A stretch of 19,512 nt of DNA from an uncultured Moraxella sp. (GTDB lineage Bacteria > Pseudomonadota > Gammaproteobacteria > Pseudomonadales > Moraxellaceae), in the NCBI GenBank assembly GCA_937975585.1, contig CALJUC010000189.1, forward strand, positions 1-19,512. Direction: 5' to 3'. Shown one piece after another: positions 6,907 through 15,704 of this stretch (position 1 is its first letter; each line of letters opens with the position of its first letter). The notes below the pieces were generated by a model that was not told the DNA's origin, did no database searches, and was given only the letters and a program-made list of their open reading frames with translations. Position numbers and translations under genes: made by a program.

Positions 6907-8211
6907 ATGTTGACATCGATTAAAGGTTTTAATGATATTTTACCAGCCGCCACCGACACCACTCGCCCATCGAGCGAATGGCGTCAGCTTGAGGCGAGCT
7001 TAATCAACGTGTTAGACCAATTTGGCTTTGAACAAATTCGCTTACCCGTGGTCGAAGAAACCCAATTATTTGCCCGCGCCATTGGCGATGCGACCGACAT
7101 CGTCGAAAAAGAAATGTACAGCTTTTTTGACAAATCAAACCCACCGACTGCCCTAACCTTACGCCCAGAAGGTACGGCAGGTGCCGTGCGTGCCGTGATT
7201 GAACACAATTTGTTACGCGGTGACAACCCAAAACTGTGGTACATTGGCCCGATGTTTCGCTATGAACAACCACAAAAAGGTCGCTACCGTCAGTTTCACC
7301 AACTCGGTGTCGAAAGCTTCGGTAGCGAATTACCGGATGCCGATGCAGAATTAATCATCATGACTTACAACATGTGGCAACGTTTGGGCATTTTGCCGCA
7401 TGTACGCTTAGAGCTTAATAGCTTGGGCGAAAGTCATGAGCGTTTGGCGTATCGCCAAGCCTTGGTGGATTTTTTAACCGATAAAAAAGCCGAATTGGAT
7501 GAAGACAGCCAACGCCGCTTGACCACCAACCCATTGCGTATCTTGGACAGCAAAGATGCCAACACGCAAAAAATCCTAGAAAACGCACCAAAATTGGCGG
7601 ACTTCTTGGGTGAAGAAAGTAATGCCCACTTTAATCAGGTTCAAGCGTATTTAAGCGCATTGGGCATTGAATCTGTGATTAATCCAAAGCTGGTACGTGG
7701 CTTGGATTATTACAACAAAACCGTATTTGAATGGACAACTGACAAACTTGGCAGCCAAGCCACGGTCTGCGCGGGCGGTCGTTATGATGGCTTACTGGGC
7801 CAAATCAAATCGATTAATAGCAAATCGGATAAAGCGCCAACCTCTGAACCTGCCGTTGGTTTTGCAATGGGTCTTGAGCGTCTGCTGTTATTATTACAGA
7901 CCGTGCAGCCGTATGCACCGACAACTGCATGTGATGTGTTTGTGGTCGCGCACCCAGACTATTACAGCCAAGGGCTACAATATGCGCACGAGTTACGCCA
8001 ACAACGTCCAACCTTAAAAGTAAAAATGGCATCGGCCACAGGTATGAAAGCGCAGATGAAAAAAGCCGATAAATCGGGTGCGACCTTGACCGTGATTATC
8101 GCGCAAGATGAAGTTGAACAAGGCATGTTAACCGTGAAAAACATGACCACCGGTGAGCAGAGCCAAGTCACACGCGATGCATTATTTGACGCATCAGCGG
8201 CATTGGTCTAG
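6907..8211 (+). CDS. hisS: histidine--tRNA ligase
   Basis: Class II aminoacyl-tRNA synthetase that charges tRNA-His, acting as a cytoplasmic homodimer. The 434-aa product (E. coli 424) has motif 2 around FRYEQPQKGRYRQFHQLGVE (117-136), the histidine-specific loop LVRGLDYYN (262-270), the second signature AGGRYDGL (289-296) and motif 3 AVGFAMGLERLLLLL (316-330). The anticodon-binding domain follows from about 342. The ATG at 6907 lies 11 bases after the ispG stop; the likely Shine-Dalgarno (AAGGG) overlaps the end of ispG, suggesting coupling. Confidence 0.98.
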   Translation: MLTSIKGFNDILPAATDTTRPSSEWRQLEASLINVLDQFGFEQIRLPVVEETQLFARAIGDATDIVEKEMYSFFDKSNPPTALTLRPEGTAGAVRAVIEHNLLRGDNPKLWYIGPMFRYEQPQKGRYRQFHQLGVESFGSELPDADAELIIMTYNMWQRLGILPHVRLELNSLGESHERLAYRQALVDFLTDKKAELDEDSQRRLTTNPLRILDSKDANTQKILENAPKLADFLGEESNAHFNQVQAYLSALGIESVINPKLVRGLDYYNKTVFEWTTDKLGSQATVCAGGRYDGLLGQIKSINSKSDKAPTSEPAVGFAMGLERLLLLLQTVQPYAPTTACDVFVVAHPDYYSQGLQYAHELRQQRPTLKVKMASATGMKAQMKKADKSGATLTVIIAQDEVEQGMLTVKNMTTGEQSQVTRDALFDASAALV

Positions 8212-8337
8212 TGTTGGGCTTATAAGATTTTTTTGTAGGGGAATTGGTAACCTGTCTATCAATCACCCATCACAATGGTTAAGAGTATCATTAAATAGTT
8301 TCGTGATAAAGTACTTTGTAAAAAGGCATTTGGCAAT

Positions 8338-9201
8338 ATGGTAAAAGACGTTACTCCCCGTCCCCTCAATGATGAGCAATCGTCAATGCAAACGCTTAAG
8401 CAATATGCAGGCTATATTATCATGGCGATGATTTTGGCATTGGCGGGTTATTTTGGTTGGACTTATTGGCAAAACCACGGTGGACGTATTGACCAAGCCG
8501 CAGCCAACGACTTTGCTAAGCTACAAAACGACCAAACCAACTTGGATAATTTAGCAACCGATGCGGATAAGACCAAACTTACCGCAGCACAAGCGACGTT
8601 TATCACCGACTTAGATAGCTTTATTGCCAAGCATGGTGACTCTGTGTATACCTGGCAAGCGTTGATGCTAAAAGCCAAACAACAAACCGATAGCAATGAT
8701 ACCAAAGGCGCGGTCACTACCTTACAACGTGCCACTCAGTTAAAGCTTGAAGATGCGGGTTTATCAGCGTTAGCGACCTTGCGTTATGCTCAAGCCCTGC
8801 TTGCCAATAACCAAGCAGACGAGGCACAAAAAACCTTGCAAGCCAATTTACCATCTGCCTTTGATGCCAGTAAAGAAGAATTACTGGGCGATATCGCTAT
8901 GGCAAAAAATGATAAAAAGGCGGCTACAGCCCACTATCAAAAAGCTTGGCAAGCCATTGAAGCACGTAACCAAGCCAGCCAAGTCAAACAAGACCGCGCT
9001 TTGTTACGCCTAAAAATGGAAAACTTGGGTTTAACGCCAAAACAACCTGATTTGAGCGGTGGGGTTATCACCCAACCAACACCGAATATCAGTATGACGC
9101 CTGACGCACAAGGCAATACCGCCAGTGCTGTTGCGACTAATGATAGCAGTGCGGCTGCCTCAGCAGGGGCAACCAATCAAGCTGCCAGTACAACTAAATA
9201 A
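8338..9201 (+). CDS. yfgM: YfgM-like inner-membrane TPR protein
   Basis: Single-pass inner-membrane protein with a periplasmic TPR-like domain. In E. coli, YfgM associates with the SecYEG translocon and the chaperone PpiD and helps envelope protein traffic. Here residues 24-44 form the membrane segment after a short cytoplasmic N-terminus. Residues 50-230 are helical-repeat-like with the family patterns (RIDQAAANDFAKL, ALATLRYAQALLANNQADEAQ). A low-complexity A/S/T/N-rich tail (236-287) extends the protein beyond the 206 aa of E. coli YfgM. It lies 126 bases after hisS and before bamB, exactly where yfgM sits elsewhere. Function is transferred from the family. Confidence 0.88.
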   Translation: MVKDVTPRPLNDEQSSMQTLKQYAGYIIMAMILALAGYFGWTYWQNHGGRIDQAAANDFAKLQNDQTNLDNLATDADKTKLTAAQATFITDLDSFIAKHGDSVYTWQALMLKAKQQTDSNDTKGAVTTLQRATQLKLEDAGLSALATLRYAQALLANNQADEAQKTLQANLPSAFDASKEELLGDIAMAKNDKKAATAHYQKAWQAIEARNQASQVKQDRALLRLKMENLGLTPKQPDLSGGVITQPTPNISMTPDAQGNTASAVATNDSSAAASAGATNQAASTTK

Positions 9202-9284
9202 TTAGGAATATAATAAACTTTGGCAAACACATTAAAAATATTGATGCCAAATTATTGCTAGACTAACGTTGATTGAGAACCACT

Positions 9285-10571
9285 ATGACTGTATTTGCTT
9301 TTTTTAATTCTCGCCCATTGACTAGCTCAGTAAGCCAATTAGGTCGTGCGACTGCCTTGACCAGTGCGTTGGCTGTAGCGACGGGCTTAACTGGCTGTAG
9401 CTTATTTCAAAAATCACCAGCCGTGGTTAACCAACCTGCGCCACTTACCAACTTAAGTAATTCGCAGCATGTATTAAGTCCGGTGTTTAGCAAAAATATC
9501 AGCGGCAAATCAATCGCCTCTGTGTCGTCACCATCGCTAAAAAGCCTAAATCCTTTTGGCAAAAAACAATCCAAAACCTTAACCCAAAGTCCAAGCGCTT
9601 TTCGTGTTGCGATGGATGACCAAGGGTATATCGCAGCCGGTGCAGATGGCATGGTACTTGCCACCAATACGCGTGGTGATAAGCTATGGGAAGCCAAATT
9701 TAAGCAGGGTTTAAGCGGTGGTGTTGCGCTTGATGCTGCCAGTGGCACTGTGATTATCAGCGATAGCAATGGCAAATTGATTGCCCTTGACCGTATTACC
9801 GGTCAACAACGTTGGCAAACCCAATTGACCAGTAACGTGTTAGCCCCTGCGCTTATCACGAATAACCGCGTCATCACGATTGGTAATAATGGCATTATCA
9901 GTGCCAATTCCTTACAGACGGGCGATGCCATTTGGCAGTTTGCCACCCAAAACCCGAACTTAAGCGTGCGTGGCAGCACCTCACCAATTTTATTGGATAA
10001 TAATACGCTGTTAGCGGCTACTGCAGATGGTCGTGTACATGCGCTTAATTTAGATAATGGGGTACCGCTATGGTCACGCCGTATGAGTAATGTACAAGGC
10101 GGTAGTGAGGTTGAGCGTTTGTCAGATATTGATGCCACACCTGTGCTGCGCGGCAATATGCTGTATGTGGTTACTTATAGCAACCAGTTAATCGCTGTCG
10201 ATATGAGTAGTCGCCAATTGGCCTTCTTAAAAGACTATGCCAGCATCAAATCAGTTGGTGTTGATGATACCCAAGTCTATGTCACGACCCTTGATGGTAA
10301 CGTTGCCGCGCTTGACCGATTGACAGGTAATGTGAATTGGGAAAGTGATGCCTTACATTATCGTGGGTTAAGTAACGCGTTGCCAGTGGGTAATTATGTG
10401 TTGGTAGGTGATGCACTAGGCTACTTACATGTTTTGGATAAGACCTCAGGTAACGTGGTCGACCGCTTGTCAGCACGGGGTGGCGATATCAGCCAACTGA
10501 CCTTGAATGGCAACCAAGTTATTAGCCAAAGTACCAATGGTAATTTTAGTGTGTGGCAAGTTACGCGCTAA
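9285..10571 (+). CDS. bamB: outer membrane protein assembly factor BamB
   Basis: Lipoprotein of the BAM complex that inserts beta-barrel proteins into the outer membrane. I choose the ATG at 9285; an in-frame TTG at 9273 would add only four residues. The product is 428 aa. A lipoprotein signal ends with the lipobox LTGC (lipidated C38). Residues 40-100 are a longer-than-usual polar linker (E. coli BamB is 392 aa in total). The rest is an eight-bladed PQQ-type beta-propeller with repeated units such as GKLIALDRITGQQRWQ, GRVHALNLDNGVPLWS, GNVAALDRLTGNVNWE and GYLHVLDKTSGNV. It lies between yfgM and der as in E. coli, and a hairpin follows its stop. Confidence 0.95.
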   Translation: MTVFAFFNSRPLTSSVSQLGRATALTSALAVATGLTGCSLFQKSPAVVNQPAPLTNLSNSQHVLSPVFSKNISGKSIASVSSPSLKSLNPFGKKQSKTLTQSPSAFRVAMDDQGYIAAGADGMVLATNTRGDKLWEAKFKQGLSGGVALDAASGTVIISDSNGKLIALDRITGQQRWQTQLTSNVLAPALITNNRVITIGNNGIISANSLQTGDAIWQFATQNPNLSVRGSTSPILLDNNTLLAATADGRVHALNLDNGVPLWSRRMSNVQGGSEVERLSDIDATPVLRGNMLYVVTYSNQLIAVDMSSRQLAFLKDYASIKSVGVDDTQVYVTTLDGNVAALDRLTGNVNWESDALHYRGLSNALPVGNYVLVGDALGYLHVLDKTSGNVVDRLSARGGDISQLTLNGNQVISQSTNGNFSVWQVTR

Positions 10572-10605
10572 CCTGTTACACTAGCCGCATTATGATGTCT
10601 GACTA

Positions 10606-10636
10606 CCCAACGCTGAAATGCAGTGTTGGGTTTGTT
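10606..10636 (+). terminator. hairpin after bamB, probable terminator
   Basis: CCCAACGCTG (10606-10615) pairs with CAGTGTTGGG (10621-10630) over 10 bp including one G-U pair, with a 5-base loop. A short T-rich stretch (TTTGTT) follows, so termination may be partial. It starts 35 bases after the bamB stop. Confidence 0.55.
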
Positions 10637-10642
10637 AGTTTA

Positions 10643-10671
10643 TTGCACCTTATTTTATTTTGCCTGATAAT
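10643..10671 (+). promoter_or_regulatory. candidate sigma-70 promoter for der
   Basis: TTGCAC (10643-10648), a 17-base spacer and GATAAT (10666-10671). The -10 matches consensus at 5 of 6 positions and the -35 at 3 of 6. It lies just after the bamB hairpin and about 70 bases before the der ATG, which fits separate transcription of der. Confidence 0.45.
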
Positions 10672-10742
10672 AATAAGCTAGCTTCTGTGAAGTGGTTTAC
10701 CCTACTTTGACATCGCTTGGCTTATTTAGGAATGACTCTGTT

Positions 10743-12146
10743 ATGAAACCTGTTGTCGCCCTCATTGGTCGCCCCAACGTTGGAAAATCTACCTTATTTA
10801 ACCAGTTAACTCGTAGCCGCCAAGCGTTGGTTGCGGATTTGGCGGGGCTTACCCGTGACCGTCAATATGGTGATGCCACCTTTGAAGACAAATCATTTAT
10901 CGTCATCGATACCGGTGGTATTGGTGAAGATGATAATGGCGATGGCACCATTGACGACTATATGGCAGCACAGTCGCATACCGCGATTCATGAAGCGGAT
11001 ATGATTGTGTTCGTGGTGGATACACGCGCAGGCATCACAGGTGCGGATGAAACCATTGCCAAACAGCTTCATACCTTGGGCAAACCGGTGTTATTAGTCG
11101 CCAATAAAATTGACGGCGTGCATGAAGCTGCGGTCAATGAGTTTTTTGAGTTAGGTTTTGGTGAGCCATTTCCAATGGCCGCAAGCCATGGCCGCGGTGT
11201 ATCAAACTTACTTGAAACCTTGACCAAAGACATACCAACCAATGATGAAGCCGATACCGCGCCTGAAGGTTTACGTATCGCCATTATTGGCCGTCCGAAT
11301 GTTGGTAAATCTACCTTGGTCAATCGCTTATTGGGCGAAGACCGCGTGGTGGTGTTTGATATGCCAGGTACCACCCGTGATAGTATTTATATCCCGTATG
11401 AGCGTGAAGGCCGTAATTATGTATTGATTGATACCGCTGGGGTACGCCGCCGTGGTCGTATTGATGAGAAAGTCGAAAAATTCTCAGTGGTCAAAACCCT
11501 GCAAGCGATTAAAGATGCCCATGTGGTAGTACTCGTGGTCGATGCACAAGAATCTATTACGGACCAAGACTTGCACCTTTTAGGCTATGCGCTAGAAGCC
11601 GGTCGCGCGATGGTCATCGCTATCAATAAATGGGATGGGTTAAACCAAGACCAAAAAAACTTTATCAAGCTTGAGATGGATCGCCGCTTTAGCTTTATTC
11701 CCTATGTTAAGACGCATCTTATTTCTGCATTGCATGGCACTGGCGTGGGCAATCTTTACCCATCCATTCATAAAGCCTATGATTCGGCGATGTTTGATAT
11801 CTCAACCAGCCGCTTAACCCAGATTCTACAAGATGCGGTAACCGCGCACCAACCGCCAATGGTCGGTGGCCGCCGTATCAAACTACGTTTTGCACACTTG
11901 GGCGGTCATAACCCACCGATTATCGTGATTCACGGTAACCAAACTAACCAAGTGCCTAATAGCTATAAACGCTACTTAGAAAATGAGTTCCGAAAAGTCT
12001 TTAAGCTTGAAGGCACACCCGTACGCGTTGAATTCAAACAAAATGCCAACCCTTACGCAGGCCGCAGTAGCAGCCTGACTGATGCACAAAAAGAACGTAA
12101 ACGTCGCCAAGTTCAAAAGTTCAAAAAACGGGATAAAAAACGTTAA
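10743..12146 (+). CDS. der: ribosome biogenesis GTPase Der (EngA)
   Basis: Double-domain GTPase essential for 50S subunit maturation, cytoplasmic. I choose the ATG at 10743, giving 467 aa (E. coli 490), because Der proteins start directly with the first P-loop; an in-frame GTG at 10692 would add 17 unrelated residues. G domain 1 has GRPNVGKS (9-16), DTGG (56-59) and NKID (121-124). G domain 2 has GRPNVGKS (183-190), DTAG (230-233) and NKWD (295-298). A KH-like domain covers about 355-440 and the tail (450-467) is strongly basic. AGGA at 10728-10731 is the likely Shine-Dalgarno, with rather wide spacing. A terminator follows the stop. Confidence 0.97.
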   Translation: MKPVVALIGRPNVGKSTLFNQLTRSRQALVADLAGLTRDRQYGDATFEDKSFIVIDTGGIGEDDNGDGTIDDYMAAQSHTAIHEADMIVFVVDTRAGITGADETIAKQLHTLGKPVLLVANKIDGVHEAAVNEFFELGFGEPFPMAASHGRGVSNLLETLTKDIPTNDEADTAPEGLRIAIIGRPNVGKSTLVNRLLGEDRVVVFDMPGTTRDSIYIPYEREGRNYVLIDTAGVRRRGRIDEKVEKFSVVKTLQAIKDAHVVVLVVDAQESITDQDLHLLGYALEAGRAMVIAINKWDGLNQDQKNFIKLEMDRRFSFIPYVKTHLISALHGTGVGNLYPSIHKAYDSAMFDISTSRLTQILQDAVTAHQPPMVGGRRIKLRFAHLGGHNPPIIVIHGNQTNQVPNSYKRYLENEFRKVFKLEGTPVRVEFKQNANPYAGRSSSLTDAQKERKRRQVQKFKKRDKKR

Positions 12147-12179
12147 AATAGTGCTTTTTACCTCATAGTCTCATTGATA

Positions 12180-12209
12180 AGCCCATTGGTAAGCCAGTGG
12201 GCTAATTTT
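12180..12209 (+). terminator. rho-independent terminator after der
   Basis: AGCCCATTGG (12180-12189) pairs with CCAGTGGGCT (12194-12203), 10 bp with one wobble and a 4-base loop, followed by AATTTT. It ends the housekeeping block, only about 50 bases before the kinase gene. Confidence 0.7.
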
Positions 12210-12227
12210 GTGAATCTTCAAATGTGC

Positions 12228-12259
12228 GTTACTGAGAGTTACTGTTACTGAGAGCTACT
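12228..12259 (+). repeat. 16-bp tandem duplication abutting the kinase start codon
   Basis: GTTACTGAGAGTTACT (12228-12243) and GTTACTGAGAGCTACT (12244-12259) match at 15 of 16 positions and end exactly at the ATG at 12260. Each copy has a GAGAG that can act as a Shine-Dalgarno; the second lies 5 bases from the ATG, so the ribosome binding site itself is duplicated. Confidence 0.7.
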
Positions 12260-14110
12260 ATGGCCATGATGTCGCTGAATTACCGACTGTTAGCGAGACG
12301 TTTTATTATTCTGCCGTTGGTTACGCTTTGGCTTACTTTCTCGTTCATCTATGTGGTTGCTGATATAGTTATTTATCTACGTGGCCAAATCAACCATGCC
12401 AAGATGGTTAATACGTTGTTGGCACAAACAGTCACTAGCAATAATTCAACCACCATTGCCAATCAAGTAAAATTTACCTTAGCAAACGCGCCAGCGTATG
12501 AAAGTGTTATCTTTTTCCCGGTGAATGCGACAACGCAGTTTTCGACTGATAAAGTTAGTACATCGACGCTGTTATTTGGGCAATATTTTGGCATCAGCGA
12601 ACCCGTTGTCGCGCAAATATCTAACAATAAGACGACTGCAGCTTCAACCAATAACGTTAATCAATTAATTGGTTATATCAATATCACCATTAACTTATCA
12701 ACGTTACGCAAGCAATGGTTACGCGAAAATCTCCCGATTTTTAGTATTTTACTCATTATTTGGGTAACCATCTTGGTGTTGGTCGTTAGACGCTTACAGT
12801 CACTTATCCAGTATCTGCCCAATCTTGAATCGCTTAGCGAACGTATTTTAAGCAATCAGCTTAGACCCACTGACTATCAGCTTGTGCCAAAAGCCGATGA
12901 TCGCTGGCTCGTTGAGCAAGCCATCTCTCATCTGTTATCCCGACAAAAACTATTATTAGGTCAAATCGAACAGTTAAACCAACAACAGCAACAATTGTCT
13001 GAAGATAAGTTTCAACAAACGCAGCAATTTTCATCCCTACAAAACACGCTGACTCACGAATTTAAACGTGCCGTTAATCGTATTGAGTCTGGCCTACAGC
13101 TATTACAACATCACTATATCAGCAATGAGCAAAAAGACGCGATTGAGATGATTAATTTGGGTACAGACGATTTGAATACGAAGCTGAATCAAATCATCCA
13201 GTTGACCCGTATCGAAAAAGGTCAAACAACGATTACACGTCGTCAATTTAGTCCAACTCGCCTTATCAGTGATGTCCTTGAACAATATCAACCCTTTACC
13301 GATGTGAAGGACTTACAGCTACGCTCTAAGGTCTATCATGCCGATTATATCTTGGAAGGTGATGCAGCCAAGATTAAACTGATTTTGTCATCATTGATTG
13401 AAAACGCGATTAAATTTACGCATACGGGTAGCATCGACGTCAACTCAAAATTACAACACCTTGAATCTCATATTCGCTGGACATTACAGGTGACTGACAC
13501 GGGCATCGGTATTAAACCCAATGAGCTTGAGCAGATTTTTGAGCCATTTTTTCAAGTTGACCCAAATATCAAGCACAGTCTAAACAACCAAACGGTCGGG
13601 CTGTTTATCGCCAAAAAACTCAGCGAGTTGATCGGTGCTGAACTAACAGCTGAAAGTAAATTTGGTGAGGGGTCTACTTTTACCTTATCACTGGTGTTAT
13701 CGGACTGGAAACAACATTATGGCCGTCATCTGTTATCAGATAAACGCTTAGTCATTTGGCAACCTTCACTCAATATCACCACGGCCATTAAATTGTTACG
13801 GGATGCAGGGGCGCAAGTCGAAGGTTTTAATGATTTGGAGGTACTCTTAGAGCAGTTGCGCCAACAAGCCATGGATATGGTCATTATTTGTCCGCGTATT
13901 ACGCCAGAACAAGTTCAAAGCTTTGCTAAAACCTTGCGTCAACAAGAAACCAATCATCGCACTTTAATACTTTATAACCAAAGCCCGCGCCATTTAACAC
14001 AGGGTGTTATAGAAAAGTTATCGATGAGCGGTGTGGATTACATTGAGTCACGATTAAGCCCTGATATGTCCGTGACTGATATTCAGCAGCTTGCCGAGTA
14101 TCTAAACTAA
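12260..14110 (+). CDS. membrane histidine-kinase-like protein with degenerate receiver domain
   Basis: Probable two-component sensor of the hybrid (GacS/BarA-like) layout; ligand and partner are unknown. Membrane segments at about 15-37 and 158-176 enclose a periplasmic sensor domain of some 120 residues, then a HAMP-like linker and a glutamine-rich coiled coil (about 230-258). The dimerisation helix has the histidine H266 in HEFKRAVNRI, without the usual proline of HELRTPL. The ATPase domain has an N box (LIENAIKF, N382), G1 box (DTGIG, 413-417) and F box (FEPFF, 427-431). Its G2 box reads TVGLFI (445-450) instead of GLGLAI. Residues about 494-616 look like a receiver fold, but the acidic pocket reads WQPS and the phosphoacceptor position is C544, so phosphotransfer there is unlikely. 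No response regulator is adjacent. Three possible ATGs lie close together (12260, 12266, 12269). Confidence 0.85.
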   Translation: MAMMSLNYRLLARRFIILPLVTLWLTFSFIYVVADIVIYLRGQINHAKMVNTLLAQTVTSNNSTTIANQVKFTLANAPAYESVIFFPVNATTQFSTDKVSTSTLLFGQYFGISEPVVAQISNNKTTAASTNNVNQLIGYINITINLSTLRKQWLRENLPIFSILLIIWVTILVLVVRRLQSLIQYLPNLESLSERILSNQLRPTDYQLVPKADDRWLVEQAISHLLSRQKLLLGQIEQLNQQQQQLSEDKFQQTQQFSSLQNTLTHEFKRAVNRIESGLQLLQHHYISNEQKDAIEMINLGTDDLNTKLNQIIQLTRIEKGQTTITRRQFSPTRLISDVLEQYQPFTDVKDLQLRSKVYHADYILEGDAAKIKLILSSLIENAIKFTHTGSIDVNSKLQHLESHIRWTLQVTDTGIGIKPNELEQIFEPFFQVDPNIKHSLNNQTVGLFIAKKLSELIGAELTAESKFGEGSTFTLSLVLSDWKQHYGRHLLSDKRLVIWQPSLNITTAIKLLRDAGAQVEGFNDLEVLLEQLRQQAMDMVIICPRITPEQVQSFAKTLRQQETNHRTLILYNQSPRHLTQGVIEKLSMSGVDYIESRLSPDMSVTDIQQLAEYLN

Positions 14111-14184
14111 CGAGCAAAATAACGCACTTGGTTATCTGGTTATCCCGAATGATACATTCAGTATGATAACTTGGATTAAATAAG

Positions 14185-14215
14185 AAAAAGGCAGAACATG
14201 ATGTCTGCCTTTTTT
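14185..14215. terminator. bidirectional terminator between convergent genes
   Basis: AAAAAGGCAGA (14185-14195) and TCTGCCTTTTT (14204-14214) form a perfect 11-bp stem with an 8-base loop. It gives a T tract on either strand and so can end both the kinase gene (plus) and the carboxypeptidase gene (minus). Confidence 0.85.
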
Positions 14216-14239
14216 ATGCCTCAAAATTTTTAAAACGGC

Positions 14240-15466
14240 TTAAAATAAGTTACTAAAGAACACAACAATATGTTGCCATAGACGTTTGAATAGTCCTGCC
14301 TCTTCAACCGCTGTTTCTGCAACCAACGGTACTGAAGCCACCGGTTTGCCATCTAACATCGCAACGACTTTACCCACTGACTGACCAGCCGTTAATGGTG
14401 CGCTCACCTGCTTTGGTAAATCAACCACGGTGGTGACTTTTTCTTGTTGAATTTTTGGCAGTAGCACTTGCAAATTACTTTGGGTAACGACATTCACACT
14501 ATCAACTTGGCCAAAAGTCACTGGTACTGTAGCGAATTTTTGCTTAGCTGGTGCAACAATTTTGGTGGCAAAGTGACCAAAACCCCAATTAAGTAGCTCA
14601 CGCGATTGGGTTGCACGGTCTTGTGCCGTTTTACTGCCCATAATCACGGAGATCAAGCGCATATCACCGCGTTTACTTGATGCCACCAAACAATAACCTG
14701 CCTGTTCGGTATGGCCGGTTTTTAAACCGTCAACGGTTGGGTCAGTAAACAACAAGGCATTACGGTTACCTTGGGTAATACCATTATAGGTAAACTCTTT
14801 TTGCTTATAAATTGGGTAGAATTTGTTGCTGTTTTTGATAATGGCTTGGGCGAGCTTAGCCAAATCTTGTGGCGATGCTTGATGCCCATCCTGTGGCATA
14901 CCCGTTGAGTTTAAGAAATGGCTTTGTGTCATGCCAATTTTCTTGGCTTCTTCATTCATTAAATCCGCAAAGGCGGTTTCACTGCCTGCAATATGCTGTG
15001 CCATGGCTTTTGATGCATCATTGCCTGATTGGATGATAATGCCTTTGAGCATATCAATCACAGGGGCGGTCTGATTGACTGGCACATACATACAAGACTC
15101 TGTGCTACTACCCCGACACCAAGCGTCTGGCGTCATTACAACTGGTTCATTTTCTTTTAGCGTACCATTTAGTAAGCGTTGCTCAATGATGTAACTGGTC
15201 ATCATTTTGGTCAATGATGCCGGTGGAAAGGGTTGATTGGCATTTTTTTGTGCTAGCACGGTGCCGGTATCATAATCGATAAGAACATAGGCAGAATTGT
15301 CCATCTCTGGCTGGGTAATAGCCGCTTGGCTTGCCTGCCCGACTCCCAAGCCTACCGCAAGGGCACCTAGGCCTAAGGTCAAACGTGCGATGCGATAGCC
15401 CGCTGATGTGCTGACGATGCCTGATTGATTATCACGGGATTGTTGCTGTGCTAGTGTTGCTTTCAT
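14240..15466 (-). CDS. dacC: D-alanyl-D-alanine carboxypeptidase, PBP5/6 type
   Basis: Low-molecular-weight penicillin-binding protein that removes the terminal D-alanine from peptidoglycan stem peptides in the periplasm. I choose the ATG at 15466 (408 aa; E. coli PBP5 is 403); an in-frame TTG at 15538 would add 24 residues and overlaps a promoter-like TTGACA. A signal peptide ends near ASQA|A (about 46-49). The active-site motifs are SLTK (S84-K87), SGN (147-149) and KTG (249-251). The C-terminal beta domain is followed by an amphipathic helix ending FKRLWQHIVVFFSNLF, which anchors such proteins to the inner membrane. Two cysteines, C117 and C125, flank a loop before the SGN motif. dacA and dacC cannot be told apart from sequence alone. 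Confidence 0.94.
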   Translation of the reverse strand: MKATLAQQQSRDNQSGIVSTSAGYRIARLTLGLGALAVGLGVGQASQAAITQPEMDNSAYVLIDYDTGTVLAQKNANQPFPPASLTKMMTSYIIEQRLLNGTLKENEPVVMTPDAWCRGSSTESCMYVPVNQTAPVIDMLKGIIIQSGNDASKAMAQHIAGSETAFADLMNEEAKKIGMTQSHFLNSTGMPQDGHQASPQDLAKLAQAIIKNSNKFYPIYKQKEFTYNGITQGNRNALLFTDPTVDGLKTGHTEQAGYCLVASSKRGDMRLISVIMGSKTAQDRATQSRELLNWGFGHFATKIVAPAKQKFATVPVTFGQVDSVNVVTQSNLQVLLPKIQQEKVTTVVDLPKQVSAPLTAGQSVGKVVAMLDGKPVASVPLVAETAVEEAGLFKRLWQHIVVFFSNLF

Positions 15467-15532
15467 CTGACTCACTCTTAACGCGTTTAACAAAAAAATT
15501 GCGGCGACTGTAACTAAGCAGGCTTGGCAATT

Positions 15533-15538
15533 TGTCAA
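15533..15538 (-). promoter_or_regulatory. consensus -35 element upstream of the carboxypeptidase gene
   Basis: Read on the minus strand this is a perfect TTGACA, 66 bases upstream of the ATG. No good -10 lies exactly 17 bases downstream; the best nearby, TACAGT, is 20 bases away. The promoter is therefore only suggested. Confidence 0.3.
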
Positions 15539-15704
15539 ACCTTAATGCTCAAAAATTCGCTTATATTACCAAATCACCCCCTATCGTTAAAGCAAAAAAG
15601 ATAAATATTTTCTATGGCTTAGACAAAATACTTACCGAATATTTTTATCGACTAGCCATTATGACTTACGTCACGTTACTTTATAAAATCGTGCCGAGTC
15701 TATA

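Noticed and set aside
9219..9251. TTTGGCA...TGCCAAA inverted repeat between yfgM and bamB
   Set aside because: Seven base pairs around a 19-base loop with no T tract; could be an operator but there is no further support.
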